Source of the DNA: Chloroflexota bacterium
Lineage (GTDB): Bacteria; Chloroflexota; Dehalococcoidia; JAUQQI01
Assembly: GCA_030549955.1 (NCBI GenBank)
Contig: JAUQQI010000025.1
Coordinates: forward strand, 1-11,880
Reading direction: 5' to 3'
DNA: 11,880 bases
The notes beneath the pieces are model-generated. The model did not search any database. It was not told the DNA's origin and worked only from the letters and a program-made list of their open reading frames with translations. Made by a program: the position numbers and the translations under genes. Shown here in pieces: positions 1-6,818 of this stretch (the stretch's first letter is position 1; each line of letters begins with the position of its first letter).

Positions 1-493
1 AGCGGAGGCCATCGGCCTCCGGTCCGGGCCGGTGCTGGCGGCTGACACGGTGGTGGCCTACGGGCCGGAGATTCTCGGCAAGCCCGCCACACCGGAGGGG
101 GCCCGGCAGATGCTTCGCCGGCTCCGGGGCAGGGTCCACCAGGTCATTACGGCGGTTGTCCTGGCCGGGCCGGGCGTCCAGTACTGTGAGGCAGTCGAAA
201 GCCGGGTCTGGATGCGAGACTACACGGATCGGGAAGTCGAAGACTACATCCGGCGGGGCGAGCCCTTTGACAAGGCCGGCGGTTATGCGATTCAGGACCC
301 GGAGTTCCGGCCCGCAGCCGACTTTGACGGCTGCTATTTCGGGGTTGTTGGCCTGCCCCTCTGTGCCCTGGTTCGGGGCTTAAGGGCCCTGGGATACCCC
401 CTGCCTCCAGCCGGCGGGGCCTACGACCCGGTCTGCCAGGTCTGTCCAGCCATCAGGTCCGGCTACCACCAGCCGAAGGGCACGTTGCGGTAG
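1..493 (+). CDS. maf: Maf family nucleoside triphosphate pyrophosphatase (5' end outside window)
   Basis: Partial gene, open in frame from base 2 to the TAG at 491-493 (163 codons visible), so the true start lies upstream; the GTG at 32 is inside the conserved core and is not the start. Maf proteins hydrolyse non-canonical or modified NTPs to NMP and pyrophosphate in the cytoplasm (house-cleaning). The Maf hallmarks are visible in order: LAADTVVAYG with the conserved Asp, then the ILGKP block, then the MLRRLRGRVHQVITAV segment, then FDKAGGYAIQ near the C-terminal half, then GVVGLPLCAL. The N-terminal S-x-R-R segment must lie before base 1. After the usual end of the fold there is a tail of about 30 residues with a CxxC (VCQVCPAIRSG). 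The last 31 bp overlap the convergent kinase-like gene. The family call is secure; the substrate class (dTTP/UTP or other) cannot be told from this part. Confidence 0.9.
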   Translation, partial: AEAIGLRSGPVLAADTVVAYGPEILGKPATPEGARQMLRRLRGRVHQVITAVVLAGPGVQYCEAVESRVWMRDYTDREVEDYIRRGEPFDKAGGYAIQDPEFRPAADFDGCYFGVVGLPLCALVRGLRALGYPLPPAGGAYDPVCQVCPAIRSGYHQPKGTLR

Positions 494-1305
494 GGGTCCA
501 GGCGGGGAAAGCGGCCGGTTTTGAGGACCTGGCGGATGCGGCGGTGGAAGACCTCCACCTCAGTCGGGTCCAGCAGTTGCCGGAGGTCCTCGGCGAGCCG
601 GGCGCCGACCGGGTGTTGGGGCAAGAGGACCGAGACCTCCCGGAGGAGTCGGGGAGAGATCGGCCGGTCGACGAACTCCCAGAGGACCGTCCTGAGCTTG
701 AAGACAACGTTGAACGTCAGGCCGTGGTCGATGCTCCAGAGGCGGCCCTCAGCGTCGCAGAGGCAGTGGTGGGCCTTACGGTCAGCATTATTGGTTATCA
801 GGTCGAAGAGGGCGAGCCGCTCAAGGTGGGGCAGGTAACGGGGGTCGCCCCGGAGGTTTAAATAGGTGCCCGCCGGCTGGATGAAGAGCTGGACGATGCC
901 GATGCCGTGGGGTCCGTCCCGGATAACGGTTGGGGGTATAAACCGCCAGTTGAGGGCCTGGGAGACCAGGTAGGCGGCGTACTCCCGGCGGTAGAGGGTG
1001 CCGTCGGGGAAATCCCAGAGGGGAACCTCACCGGCCCGGGGCTTGTAAACTGCCAGGATTGGGGGCCTTGAATCCAGGCTTATCCGGACGAAAAAGGTGT
1101 AATTCGAGCCCCGTGGGTTAGGCTGGGTCACAGTGATCCGGCCGGTCTGTAGTGCGTCGACGGTCTCAGCCCAGAACTCGGCCGGGATCGGTCTGAGCTT
1201 CAAGCCCCTGGCCATGTCCCGCTTGTCAAAGCCCCATTGGGAAAATAGCAGATTCGGGCGGCCCGAAACAACAGGAAGGGTGCCCTTATCCCCGCCCTTT
1301 TTCAT
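463..1305 (-). CDS. SCO1664-family / PI3-PI4-kinase-like protein
   Basis: 280-residue soluble protein of the bacterial SCO1664-type family, which is distantly related to phosphatidylinositol 3/4-kinases and their ATP-grasping fold. The family signature is clear: VYKP (K88, candidate ATP-binding Lys) followed by GEVPLWDFPDGTLYRRE (E108), then the PPTVIRDGPHGIGIVQLF block (124-141), then FDLITNNADRK (catalytic-loop-like, N173 and D175), then IDHGLTF (D193-H194-G195, taking the place of the DFG metal-binding motif) and KLRTVLWEF. The ATG start is preceded by GGGAGGG at 1309-1315, a good ribosome binding site. The gene is divergent from the quinone oxidoreductase gene (110 bp apart) and its 3' end overlaps the end of maf by 31 bp. 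The family is known mainly from Actinobacteria and Chloroflexota and its substrate is not established, so I claim kinase-like fold only. Confidence 0.85.
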   Translation of the reverse strand: MKKGGDKGTLPVVSGRPNLLFSQWGFDKRDMARGLKLRPIPAEFWAETVDALQTGRITVTQPNPRGSNYTFFVRISLDSRPPILAVYKPRAGEVPLWDFPDGTLYRREYAAYLVSQALNWRFIPPTVIRDGPHGIGIVQLFIQPAGTYLNLRGDPRYLPHLERLALFDLITNNADRKAHHCLCDAEGRLWSIDHGLTFNVVFKLRTVLWEFVDRPISPRLLREVSVLLPQHPVGARLAEDLRQLLDPTEVEVFHRRIRQVLKTGRFPRLDPYRNVPFGWW

Positions 1306-1356
1306 AATCCCTCCCGTCGCCGGGGGACGACTCTGGCCTGATAACCGGGTGGTTCG

Positions 1357-1371
1357 CCGGCTTCAGGCCGG
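1357..1371. repeat. Short inverted repeat in divergent spacer
   Basis: CCGGC-TTCAG-GCCGG forms a perfect 5-bp stem hairpin in the 110-bp spacer between the kinase-like gene and the quinone oxidoreductase gene, followed on the plus strand by GTTTT. A near-identical hairpin (one extra A in the loop) occurs at 5249-5264. It may be chance in GC-rich DNA or a small dispersed motif; there is no evidence for a regulator. Confidence 0.3.
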
Positions 1372-1415
1372 GTTTTGGATTAAAATAACGACGAAACTGT
1401 TTCGGGAGGGCAAGG

Positions 1416-2390
1416 TTGAAAGCAGTCCGCATTCACGAATACGGCGGCCCTGAAGCGCTGCGCTACGAAGAGGTTCCGACGCCTCAGCCGGGTGAGGGAC
1501 AGGCTCTGGTTCGGCTCCACGCTATCGGGGTCAACTTTGTCGATATTTACATGCGGATGGGCCAGGGCATCTACCGGCCGCCCCTGCCCTTCATCCCCGG
1601 CCAGGAAGGAGCCGGGGTGGTCGAAGCAGTCGGCCCCGGCGTCGCCGAATTCGCCCCCGGCGACCGGGTCGCCTACTTTGGGGTTACGGGTTCTTATGCC
1701 GAGTATGCAGTCGTTCCCGTCGGCCGGCTCGTGAAACTCCCCGAAAACATCGACTTCAAGCTTGCGGCGGCCGTCATGCTCCAGGGGGTCACCGCCCACT
1801 ACCTGACCCATTCGACCTACCCCCTCAAGCCAGGGGACACCTGCCTGGTCCACGCCGCGGCCGGCGGGGTCGGCCTCCTGCTCGTGCAGATTGCCAAGCG
1901 ACGCGGCGCCCGGGTCATCGGCACAGTCTCGACCCGGGAGAAGGCCGAGCTTGCCAGGTCGGTTGGCGCGGATGAGATTATTCTTTACACTGAGCAGGAC
2001 TTCGAAGCCGAGGTCAGGCGGCTAACGGACGGCCGGGGGCTCCAGGTCGTCTACGACTCGGTGGGGCAGGCCACATTTGATAAGGGGCTCAACTGCCTGG
2101 CGCCCCGGGGCTATATGGTGCTTTACGGCCAGTCGAGCGGACCGGTTGGTCCGATTGACCCGCAGATTCTCAACGTAAAAGGTTCGCTCTTTCTGACCCG
2201 GCCAACGTCGGCCCACTACACCTTGACGCGGGAAGAGTATCTGTGGCGGTGCAATGACATTCTCGGGTGGGTAGCTTCCGGGGAGCTTAAGGTCCACATT
2301 GGGGCGGAATTTCCGCTGGCGGAGGCGGCCGAAGCCCACCGGCGGCTGGCCGGGCGTCAGACTACGGGGAAGGTTCTGTTGATTCCGTAG
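1416..2390 (+). CDS. NADPH:quinone oxidoreductase-like MDR enzyme (zinc-free)
   Basis: 324-residue medium-chain dehydrogenase/reductase of the quinone oxidoreductase (Qor) branch, expected to reduce quinones or activated alkenes with NADPH in the cytoplasm. Visible features: N-terminal GroES-like domain (about 1-125) starting [15 protein letters not shown], the [10 protein letters not shown] segment (40-49), the [13 protein letters not shown] block (61-73), and the Rossmann nucleotide-binding loop [21 protein letters not shown] (from residue 145), typical of Qor. The Cys/His zinc ligands of alcohol dehydrogenases are absent. [13 protein letters not shown] and the C-terminal [15 protein letters not shown] are also family-typical. 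The start is a TTG preceded by GGAGG at 1405-1409 with 6-base spacing; the N-terminus then matches the family exactly, so TTG is preferred. The gene is followed by selC with no functional link evident. Confidence 0.92.
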   Translation: MKAVRIHEYGGPEALRYEEVPTPQPGEGQALVRLHAIGVNFVDIYMRMGQGIYRPPLPFIPGQEGAGVVEAVGPGVAEFAPGDRVAYFGVTGSYAEYAVVPVGRLVKLPENIDFKLAAAVMLQGVTAHYLTHSTYPLKPGDTCLVHAAAGGVGLLLVQIAKRRGARVIGTVSTREKAELARSVGADEIILYTEQDFEAEVRRLTDGRGLQVVYDSVGQATFDKGLNCLAPRGYMVLYGQSSGPVGPIDPQILNVKGSLFLTRPTSAHYTLTREEYLWRCNDILGWVASGELKVHIGAEFPLAEAAEAHRRLAGRQTTGKVLLIP

Positions 2391-2407
2391 GGAAGGCTGA
2401 CGAACTT

Positions 2408-2413
2408 TATAAT
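2408..2413 (+). promoter_or_regulatory. Consensus -10 box for selC
   Basis: A perfect TATAAT lies 17 bases before the first base of selC, so transcription would begin about 9-11 bases ahead of the tRNA. No good -35 stands at 16-18 bases (TTCCGT at 19 bases and TTGATT at 23 bases are the best seen). The box lies after the stop codon of the quinone oxidoreductase gene, so selC can be transcribed on its own. Confidence 0.6.
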
Positions 2414-2429
2414 CTAAAACGGGGTTGTT

Positions 2430-2524
2430 GCGAGTGGATGGGCCCCGGTGGGCCTCCCGGTCTTCAAAACCGGTGCGGGGCGGTCGGCGCCGTCCCGGGT
2501 GGGTTCGACTCCCATACACTCGCG
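2430..2524 (+). tRNA. selC: tRNA-Sec (selenocysteine, anticodon TCA)
   Basis: About 95 nt that fold as a bacterial selenocysteine tRNA, which inserts Sec at UGA codons with SelA, SelB and SelD. Acceptor stem 2430-2436 pairs with 2517-2523 (7 perfect pairs); the eighth pair typical of tRNA-Sec would be G2437 with A2516, a mismatch. The D arm has six pairs (2440-2445 with 2450-2455) and a 4-base loop CGGT. The anticodon arm CCGGT/ACCGG (2457-2461, 2469-2473) encloses the loop CTTCAAA, with anticodon TCA at 2464-2466. A very long variable arm (2477-2483 with 2490-2496, 7 pairs including one G-T) follows, then a 5-bp T stem with loop TTCGACT (2504-2510). The discriminator base is G2524, as in E. 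coli selC; CCA is not encoded (CCG follows). The 6-bp D stem, long variable arm and UCA anticodon together are diagnostic. The gene ends 16 bp before the convergent ABC ATPase gene. Confidence 0.95.
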
Positions 2525-2540
2525 CCGGTCTTTGACCCGG

Positions 2541-3626
2541 TCAGGGCCGCTCCAGCCCGTAGCTTACCAGAGCCGGGTCAACTTCGAAGTGTAAGACTCG
2601 ACCCCGTAGGGCCGGCCAGTCCGGACCAGGTCGCCCCAGTTCAAACAGGAGCGGCTCAGCAACGCCCTCGGCCTTGAGCTCGCCCCGTACGACTGGCCCG
2701 AGAAACTCGAGATACCTGACCTCACCCGAGACCACATTGTTCGCGGCGGCCGGGTCGGCAACCGGATTCAGGGCCTCAGGCCGAATTGACACCCACACCC
2801 GTTCCCCGGGCGCAACCGGCCGGAGCCGAGCCGCCCGAAGGGTTAGCCCGCCGTCAACCCTGATCGCGACCAGGTCATCAGGGCCAGCATCGCAGACCTC
2901 GCCGGCAAGGACGGTTGTCCGGCCAATAAAGCGGGCTACGAACTTGGTCGCCGGCGCCCGGTAGAGTTCGAAAGGGGTCGCCACCTGCTCGAGCCGGCCG
3001 GCATTCAGAACTGCAATCCGGTCCGAAAGGGCCAGGGCCTCCTCCTGGTCATGAGTAACGTAGACCGTCGTGATTCTCAGGGCCTGTTGAATCCGGCGAA
3101 TCTCCTTGCGTATCGAGACCCGCAACTGCACATCCAGATTCGAGAGGGGCTCATCCAGGAGCAGGATCTCCGGCTCAATGACCAGGGCCCGGGCCAGCGC
3201 GACCCGCTGGAGCTGGCCACCTGAAAGCTGCTCCGGCCGGCGGTTCTCCAGCCCGGACAAGCCCACCAGTTCCAGGACGCTCAAGACCCGCCGGCTAAGC
3301 TCCTTACCCCGGATGCCCCGAATTTCCAGGCCGTAAGCTACGTTTTCAAAGACGGTCATCGTCGGAAAGACGGCATAATTCTGCAAGACCATCCCCACAT
3401 TGCGCCGCTGGGGCGGAAGCTCATTCACCACCCGGTCACCGAACCGGATGAGGCCGGCCGTCGGTGTCTCGAAGCCCGCGATAAGCCGAAGGGTTGTAGT
3501 TTTCCCGCACCCGGAAGGCCCAAGCAGGGTAAAAAACTCGCCGTCGGCAACTGTCAGGTTCAGGTCATTGACGGCAACGGTACTACCAAACCGCTTGCTC
3601 AAACCCTCCAGGATAACCGCCGTCAT
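2541..3626 (-). CDS. ABC transporter ATP-binding protein (FbpC/PotA-like importer ATPase)
   Basis: 361-residue ATPase that powers uptake by the permease and binding protein encoded upstream. All nucleotide-binding elements are intact: Walker A GPSGCGKT (36-43), Q-loop Q82 in VLQNYAVFP, ABC signature LSGGQLQRVALARAL (134-148), Walker B LLLDEPLSNLD (155-165) and the switch His H192 in VTHDQEEAL. The region after about residue 235 is a TOBE-type regulatory/substrate-sensing domain (WVSIRPEAL and the following beta-rich stretch), as in Fe(III), spermidine/putrescine, thiamine and aminoethylphosphonate importers. Its ATG overlaps the permease stop by 4 bases (ATGA), showing translational coupling. 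It is the last gene of the operon and ends 16 bp from selC on the other strand, with no clear terminator. Substrate is not determined. Confidence 0.95.
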   Translation of the reverse strand: MTAVILEGLSKRFGSTVAVNDLNLTVADGEFFTLLGPSGCGKTTTLRLIAGFETPTAGLIRFGDRVVNELPPQRRNVGMVLQNYAVFPTMTVFENVAYGLEIRGIRGKELSRRVLSVLELVGLSGLENRRPEQLSGGQLQRVALARALVIEPEILLLDEPLSNLDVQLRVSIRKEIRRIQQALRITTVYVTHDQEEALALSDRIAVLNAGRLEQVATPFELYRAPATKFVARFIGRTTVLAGEVCDAGPDDLVAIRVDGGLTLRAARLRPVAPGERVWVSIRPEALNPVADPAAANNVVSGEVRYLEFLGPVVRGELKAEGVAEPLLFELGRPGPDWPALRGRVLHFEVDPALVSYGLERP

Positions 3627-5305
3627 CGTTTGGCCCGAAGCCTCCGGGCTATCCGGGAATAATCAACGTTGGCCAGGGCTGAGGCAAGGACGACCACCAC
3701 AACAAGCACCACCGCAATCGCCGAGGCCCGACCGATGAAACCCTCAGCCACGTAATAAAAGACCGCTACGGTTGCCGTCCGCCAGCCCGGCGGCAGGATG
3801 ATCAGGGTGCTGCCCAGCTCGGTAATTATCCGGATGAAGGCGACCACGCTGGCGGCGACCGCGGCGGGCAGAAGCTGTGGCCAGGTCACTCGCCAGAAGG
3901 TCCGCCAACCGGAAGCCCCCAGCGCCGCCGACGCCTCTTCAAGGGCCCGGTCGAGCCGGCTGTAACCGGCGATTACGACGCGAACGGCATAGGGTAAGCG
4001 GCGAATCGAATAGGCAATCGGCAGTAGGGCCGGAATACCAAAAGGCTGGAACCCGGGATAGGTTTTTACGAGGCCGATGCCGATAACCACGCCCGGTATC
4101 ACAAACGGTAAAAGGACAACGTAATCAAGCCAGGTGACCTTTGCCCCATAGTCACGGAAAAGCTTCCCCAGACTGAGGGCCAGCCAGACGCAGACAGGCG
4201 TCGCAATGGCGCTTAAGATAAGGGAATTTTTAATATCTTGCAGGTTGTTCAAAATAAACTGGTAATTGCGCAGCGTAAATCCCGCCGGTAAAATCCCGGT
4301 TGTCCACACTGTTCCGAATGACGAAATGATGATGACCACATAAGGCAGTAGCAATATTAAAGTAACCATCGAGCAGAATCCGAAACCGACCCACCGGAGG
4401 GTACGGTCCCGGTAAACAAAGGGCTGGGTTGTGAAGGTGTGGGCAATGCCAGTCCGGGCCATGAGCTGCCTGACGACCAGCAGGACCAGGAAGGCCAGCA
4501 GGATGCTCCAGGAGGCAAGGATCAGGGCGATTCTCGGGTCGACCTGGAAGCTGTTAAACGCCGTGTAAGTTTCCAGGGGCAGGACCCGGAAATTGCCGGC
4601 CAGCAAGAGGGGTGCTCCGACGTCCCCAAAGGAGGCCAGGAAGACCAGGGCCGCAGCCATCAGGACGTGGGGCCAGACATAGGGCAGGACAACCCGGAAA
4701 ACGGCCCGCCCGATGCCGGCTCCCAGGGAGACGGCCGCCTCCTCGATGGCCCGGGGCACCACCTGCAGGCCAGCTGCCACCGTGAGAAAGGCCAGGGGCG
4801 TGAAGTGGAGGATGTGGGTCAGGATCAGGCCGGGCGCCCCGTAGATGTTGATCTCAGGAACCCCGACCTGACCAAGGAGCTGGGTGAATACCCCAGTCCG
4901 ACCCAGGAGCAAGATGGTCGCAAAGCCCGAAATAAAGGGCGGGGTGACCAGGGGAAGCGCAAGCATCACCCGGAAAAGCCCCTGACCCGGGACCGGAACC
5001 TTGGTTACGAAGAATGCCACCGGGATTCCGATAGCCACCGACCCAACGGCAGCCAGGGACGCTACCAGCACCGAATTCAGGGTGATTCTCGCCAGGTATT
5101 CGGTAAAACCTTCGGCCAGCGGCCGGTCGCTGCCGGTTAGGGCCAGGGCGGTCTCGACCAGGATCCTGCCGACGGGCAGGATAAGAAAGGCCCCGATGTA
5201 GGCGGCTGCCACCCCGTAGATGAGGACAAAGGGGTCAAGGCGAACCGCCGGCTTCAAGGCCGGCCTCGGGCCGGCCTCAGCGCGAGCGACCTTGAGTGTA
5301 GGCAT
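3623..5305 (-). CDS. ABC transporter permease, two fused membrane domains (FbpB-like)
   Basis: Integral membrane permease of about 560 residues made of two homologous halves, as in FbpB/SfuB-type iron, thiamine or phosphonate importers. Each half carries an EAA loop that docks on the ATPase: EEAAVSLGAGIGRAVFRVVLP in the first half and EEASAALGASGWRTFWRVTWP in the second. Many hydrophobic segments are visible, from FVLIYGVAAAYIGAFLILPVG at the N-terminus to IAVVLVVVVVLASALANV at the C-terminus, consistent with about 12 helices. Start choice is uncertain. The frame is open from 5362, inside the binding-protein gene. ATG at 5305 overlaps that gene by 29 bp and has only a weak ribosome binding site. 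TTG at 5257 sits just after the intercistronic hairpin with GAGG 6 bases upstream and gives a natural N-terminus (MKPAVRLDPFV). The 3' end overlaps the ATPase start by 4 bases. Confidence 0.9.
   Translation of the reverse strand: MPTLKVARAEAGPRPALKPAVRLDPFVLIYGVAAAYIGAFLILPVGRILVETALALTGSDRPLAEGFTEYLARITLNSVLVASLAAVGSVAIGIPVAFFVTKVPVPGQGLFRVMLALPLVTPPFISGFATILLLGRTGVFTQLLGQVGVPEINIYGAPGLILTHILHFTPLAFLTVAAGLQVVPRAIEEAAVSLGAGIGRAVFRVVLPYVWPHVLMAAALVFLASFGDVGAPLLLAGNFRVLPLETYTAFNSFQVDPRIALILASWSILLAFLVLLVVRQLMARTGIAHTFTTQPFVYRDRTLRWVGFGFCSMVTLILLLPYVVIIISSFGTVWTTGILPAGFTLRNYQFILNNLQDIKNSLILSAIATPVCVWLALSLGKLFRDYGAKVTWLDYVVLLPFVIPGVVIGIGLVKTYPGFQPFGIPALLPIAYSIRRLPYAVRVVIAGYSRLDRALEEASAALGASGWRTFWRVTWPQLLPAAVAASVVAFIRIITELGSTLIILPPGWRTATVAVFYYVAEGFIGRASAIAVVLVVVVVLASALANVDYSRIARRLRAKR
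5258..5276 (-). repeat. Strong hairpin between binding-protein and permease genes
   Basis: GGCCGGCC-CGA-GGCCGGCC (minus strand) gives a perfect 8-bp all-GC stem with a 3-base loop, and each arm is itself palindromic. It begins at the base directly after the TGA stop of the binding-protein gene and ends at the base directly before an in-frame TTG that could start the permease. Its position suggests an mRNA-stabilising or translation-attenuating element that would keep binding protein above permease. That role is inference; if the permease starts at 5305 the hairpin is coding sequence. Confidence 0.5.
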
Positions 5306-6386
5306 CGAACATCCGCAGGATCCCGTCCCGCTTGCGCTCGGCCACTTCCGGGTCCGGGACAACTACTTTCGGGATATTCTTGAGGGCAAACTCCAGGGTC
5401 ACCTCTGGCCGGGGCATTCTTATGCCGGGCCGGACCGGCGTGTAAAGAATCGGCGCGATGGCCTCCTGCCCCTCCCGGCCAAGATGCCAGCGCATGAATT
5501 CGATAGCCAGCTCGCGGTTAGGTGCCCCCTTAACCAGGGCCATACTGTTGTCCAGGACGACTGACCCGTCGGCCGGATAAATAAAATCGACCGGGTAGCC
5601 CTCCTGCTGGTCCCGGTAAACCGCCCGGGAGCCAGCAATCCCGATGGCCGCCTCACCTTTCGCAATCAGGGCGTAGAGGGTTGCGGACTTCTCGGTGTAA
5701 AAGGCGATGTTGGCGTTGAGTCTATCCCAGAACTCCTTGAATCTGGCGTCGTCGTTGCCCAGCACGTGGTAGGTGTAAATAACGTTGGTGAAAGCGGTGC
5801 TGGAATTCTGTGGCTTCATGAAGATGATATGGCCCCGGTAGACCGGCTTCGTGAGGTCCTGGATACTTTCAGGTCGGGGCAAATTGAGGGTCCTGAGGCG
5901 CTCGGTGTTGACCTCAATGCCCCCAAACTGAATGCCCCAGACGAAGAAGTAATTGTCCCTGTCCTTAAGGGGAACCTTTGTCCCGCCGAGGTCGAGGCTC
6001 TCGGGCAGGTCGTCCATAATGAGCTTGGGGTCGACCGGTTCGATGAGGCCGAGCTTCTTAGCCTCCAGGTACTCGAGGGAGAAGCCCGAATGCATAAGAC
6101 CGGCCTGCGGCCTGGACCGCTCGGCATCCAACCGCTTGAGGATTACTTCGGTGCCACCGGGGTTGACAAACTCGACGGTGACCTTTGGATACCTGCGCTC
6201 AAAACCCCTTTTGAGCGCTTCGGCCCCGTCGGCAAAGATGGACGAGTAAACGACAAGCCGACCCGAAAACTCCCGAGCTGGTTGAGCGGGAGCAGACGGC
6301 ACCCCGGCCGGGGTGCAGCCCGGCAACGTTCCCGCCACAGCCCCCATGGCTAAAAGCCTAAGGAATCCTCGTCGTGTCAGACCCAT
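5277..6386 (-). CDS. ABC transporter substrate-binding lipoprotein (Tat signal, family 1 type)
   Basis: 369-residue extracellular solute-binding protein, first gene of the importer operon. The N-terminus carries a twin-arginine motif TRRGFLRLL (R5, R6), a hydrophobic stretch and a lipobox LPGC with C24, so it is predicted to be exported folded by Tat and lipid-anchored. The mature part starts GRLVVYSSIFADGAEALKRGFERRYP and later shows GEAAIGIAGSRAVYRDQQEGYPVDFIYP and NSMALVKGAPNRELAIEFMRWHLGREGQEA. These are standard for the Fe(III)/thiamine/phosphonate/spermidine-like group of binding proteins. The adjacent Tyr pair used by ferric-binding FbpA is not evident, so iron is not assured. A ribosome binding site (GAGGGAGGGG) lies just upstream of the ATG and a promoter is at 6440-6468. 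A strong hairpin follows the stop codon. Confidence 0.92.
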   Translation of the reverse strand: MGLTRRGFLRLLAMGAVAGTLPGCTPAGVPSAPAQPAREFSGRLVVYSSIFADGAEALKRGFERRYPKVTVEFVNPGGTEVILKRLDAERSRPQAGLMHSGFSLEYLEAKKLGLIEPVDPKLIMDDLPESLDLGGTKVPLKDRDNYFFVWGIQFGGIEVNTERLRTLNLPRPESIQDLTKPVYRGHIIFMKPQNSSTAFTNVIYTYHVLGNDDARFKEFWDRLNANIAFYTEKSATLYALIAKGEAAIGIAGSRAVYRDQQEGYPVDFIYPADGSVVLDNSMALVKGAPNRELAIEFMRWHLGREGQEAIAPILYTPVRPGIRMPRPEVTLEFALKNIPKVVVPDPEVAERKRDGILRMFDAYTQGRSR

Positions 6387-6401
6387 GCCCCCCCCTCCCT
6401 C

Positions 6402-6416
6402 TTAACGGAGTGTTAA
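6402..6416. promoter_or_regulatory. Inverted repeat in 5' leader of ABC operon (possible operator)
   Basis: TTAAC-GGAGT-GTTAA is a perfect 5-bp inverted repeat with a 5-base spacer, located between the predicted transcription start (about 6433) and the ribosome binding site of the binding-protein gene. AT-rich and symmetric in otherwise GC-rich DNA, it is a reasonable repressor site, but no regulator gene is in the window. Confidence 0.3.
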
Positions 6417-6439
6417 CAGCCCTCGAAGTGTTCTATTAG

Positions 6440-6468
6440 CTTATACCGCGCTCCGGTCTCTGCTGCAA
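6440..6468 (-). promoter_or_regulatory. Sigma70-type promoter of the ABC operon
   Basis: Read on the minus strand: -35 TTGCAG (6468-6463), 17-base spacer, -10 TATAAG (6445-6440). Both hexamers match the consensus at 4-5 positions with ideal spacing. The start would be near 6433, leaving a leader of about 46 nt before the ATG at 6386. Confidence 0.6.
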
Positions 6469-6749
6469 CCTGCGGAATGCGCATGCCTATTCCACCAACA
6501 GGTCTGACACACTAAATATTGCGGGAAGACTCCCCGAAAGCTGCGGCCAACCCGCCTAAAGCCCCGCGCCCCGGACGTCGGCCACCGCAACCTGGTGGGC
6601 GTCGCAAGCGGCCACGCCCCGAAAGCCGAAGCCAGCATCAATGCAGACCGGCGATTTTAACAATCCTCCCGCTCCCTTCGTCACAGGCAGCCATCAGGCC
6701 GCGCCTGCGTCGAAGCCCGCCTGGGGTGCCTGCAGTCGAATGACCCGGT

Positions 6750-6779
6750 TTGACAGGCCCGAAGGCGCGTCCCCATAAT
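6750..6779 (+). promoter_or_regulatory. Sigma70-type promoter of the M20-PLP-HAD operon
   Basis: -35 TTGACA (6750-6755, perfect), 18-base spacer, -10 CATAAT (6774-6779, five of six). The start would be near 6786, giving a leader of about 33 nt to the ATG at 6819. This argues against the upstream in-frame start at 6750, which would lie inside the promoter. Confidence 0.7.
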
Positions 6780-6818
6780 GGCTTGGGGCTTTCCCAAAAC
6801 AGTGGGAGCACGGCTAAT

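Larger units (their letters stand above)
6387..6818. other. 432-bp divergent intergenic region
   Basis: The only long gap in the window. It holds the promoter and possible operator of the ABC operon at its left end and the promoter of the M20 operon at its right end (6750-6779). Between them, about 6490-6745 shows no recognisable gene, RNA or repeat. Short frames on both strands lack a good ribosome binding site and resemble no family I know; one plus-strand frame of about 50 codons ends at the TAA near 6658. It may be a decayed gene or plain spacer. Confidence 0.5.

Noticed and set aside
2525..2540. Rho-independent terminator between selC and the ATPase gene
   Set aside because: The possible stem (GGTC-TTT-GACC with a bulged extension) is short and has no T-run on either strand.
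2541..2543. ABC ATPase TGA as a Sec codon
   Set aside because: The ATPase already has full family length with a complete TOBE region, and reading on would run into the antisense of selC.
2438..2677. Plus-strand 79-codon frame over selC
   Set aside because: It covers the tRNA and antisense of the ATPase gene, with no ribosome binding site or family resemblance.
4439..5140. 233-codon plus-strand frame inside the permease gene
   Set aside because: Antisense shadow: extremely polar, repetitive Gly/Asp/Gln composition, while the minus strand clearly encodes membrane segments and EAA loops.
6441..6743. Short frames on both strands in the intergenic region
   Set aside because: No convincing ribosome binding site, they overlap the promoters, and the composition looks like GC-rich noise.
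6750..6818. Upstream in-frame start of the M20 gene at 6750
   Set aside because: It lies on the -35/-10 promoter, and the extra 23 residues have no family match; ATG 6819 has its own GGGAG site.
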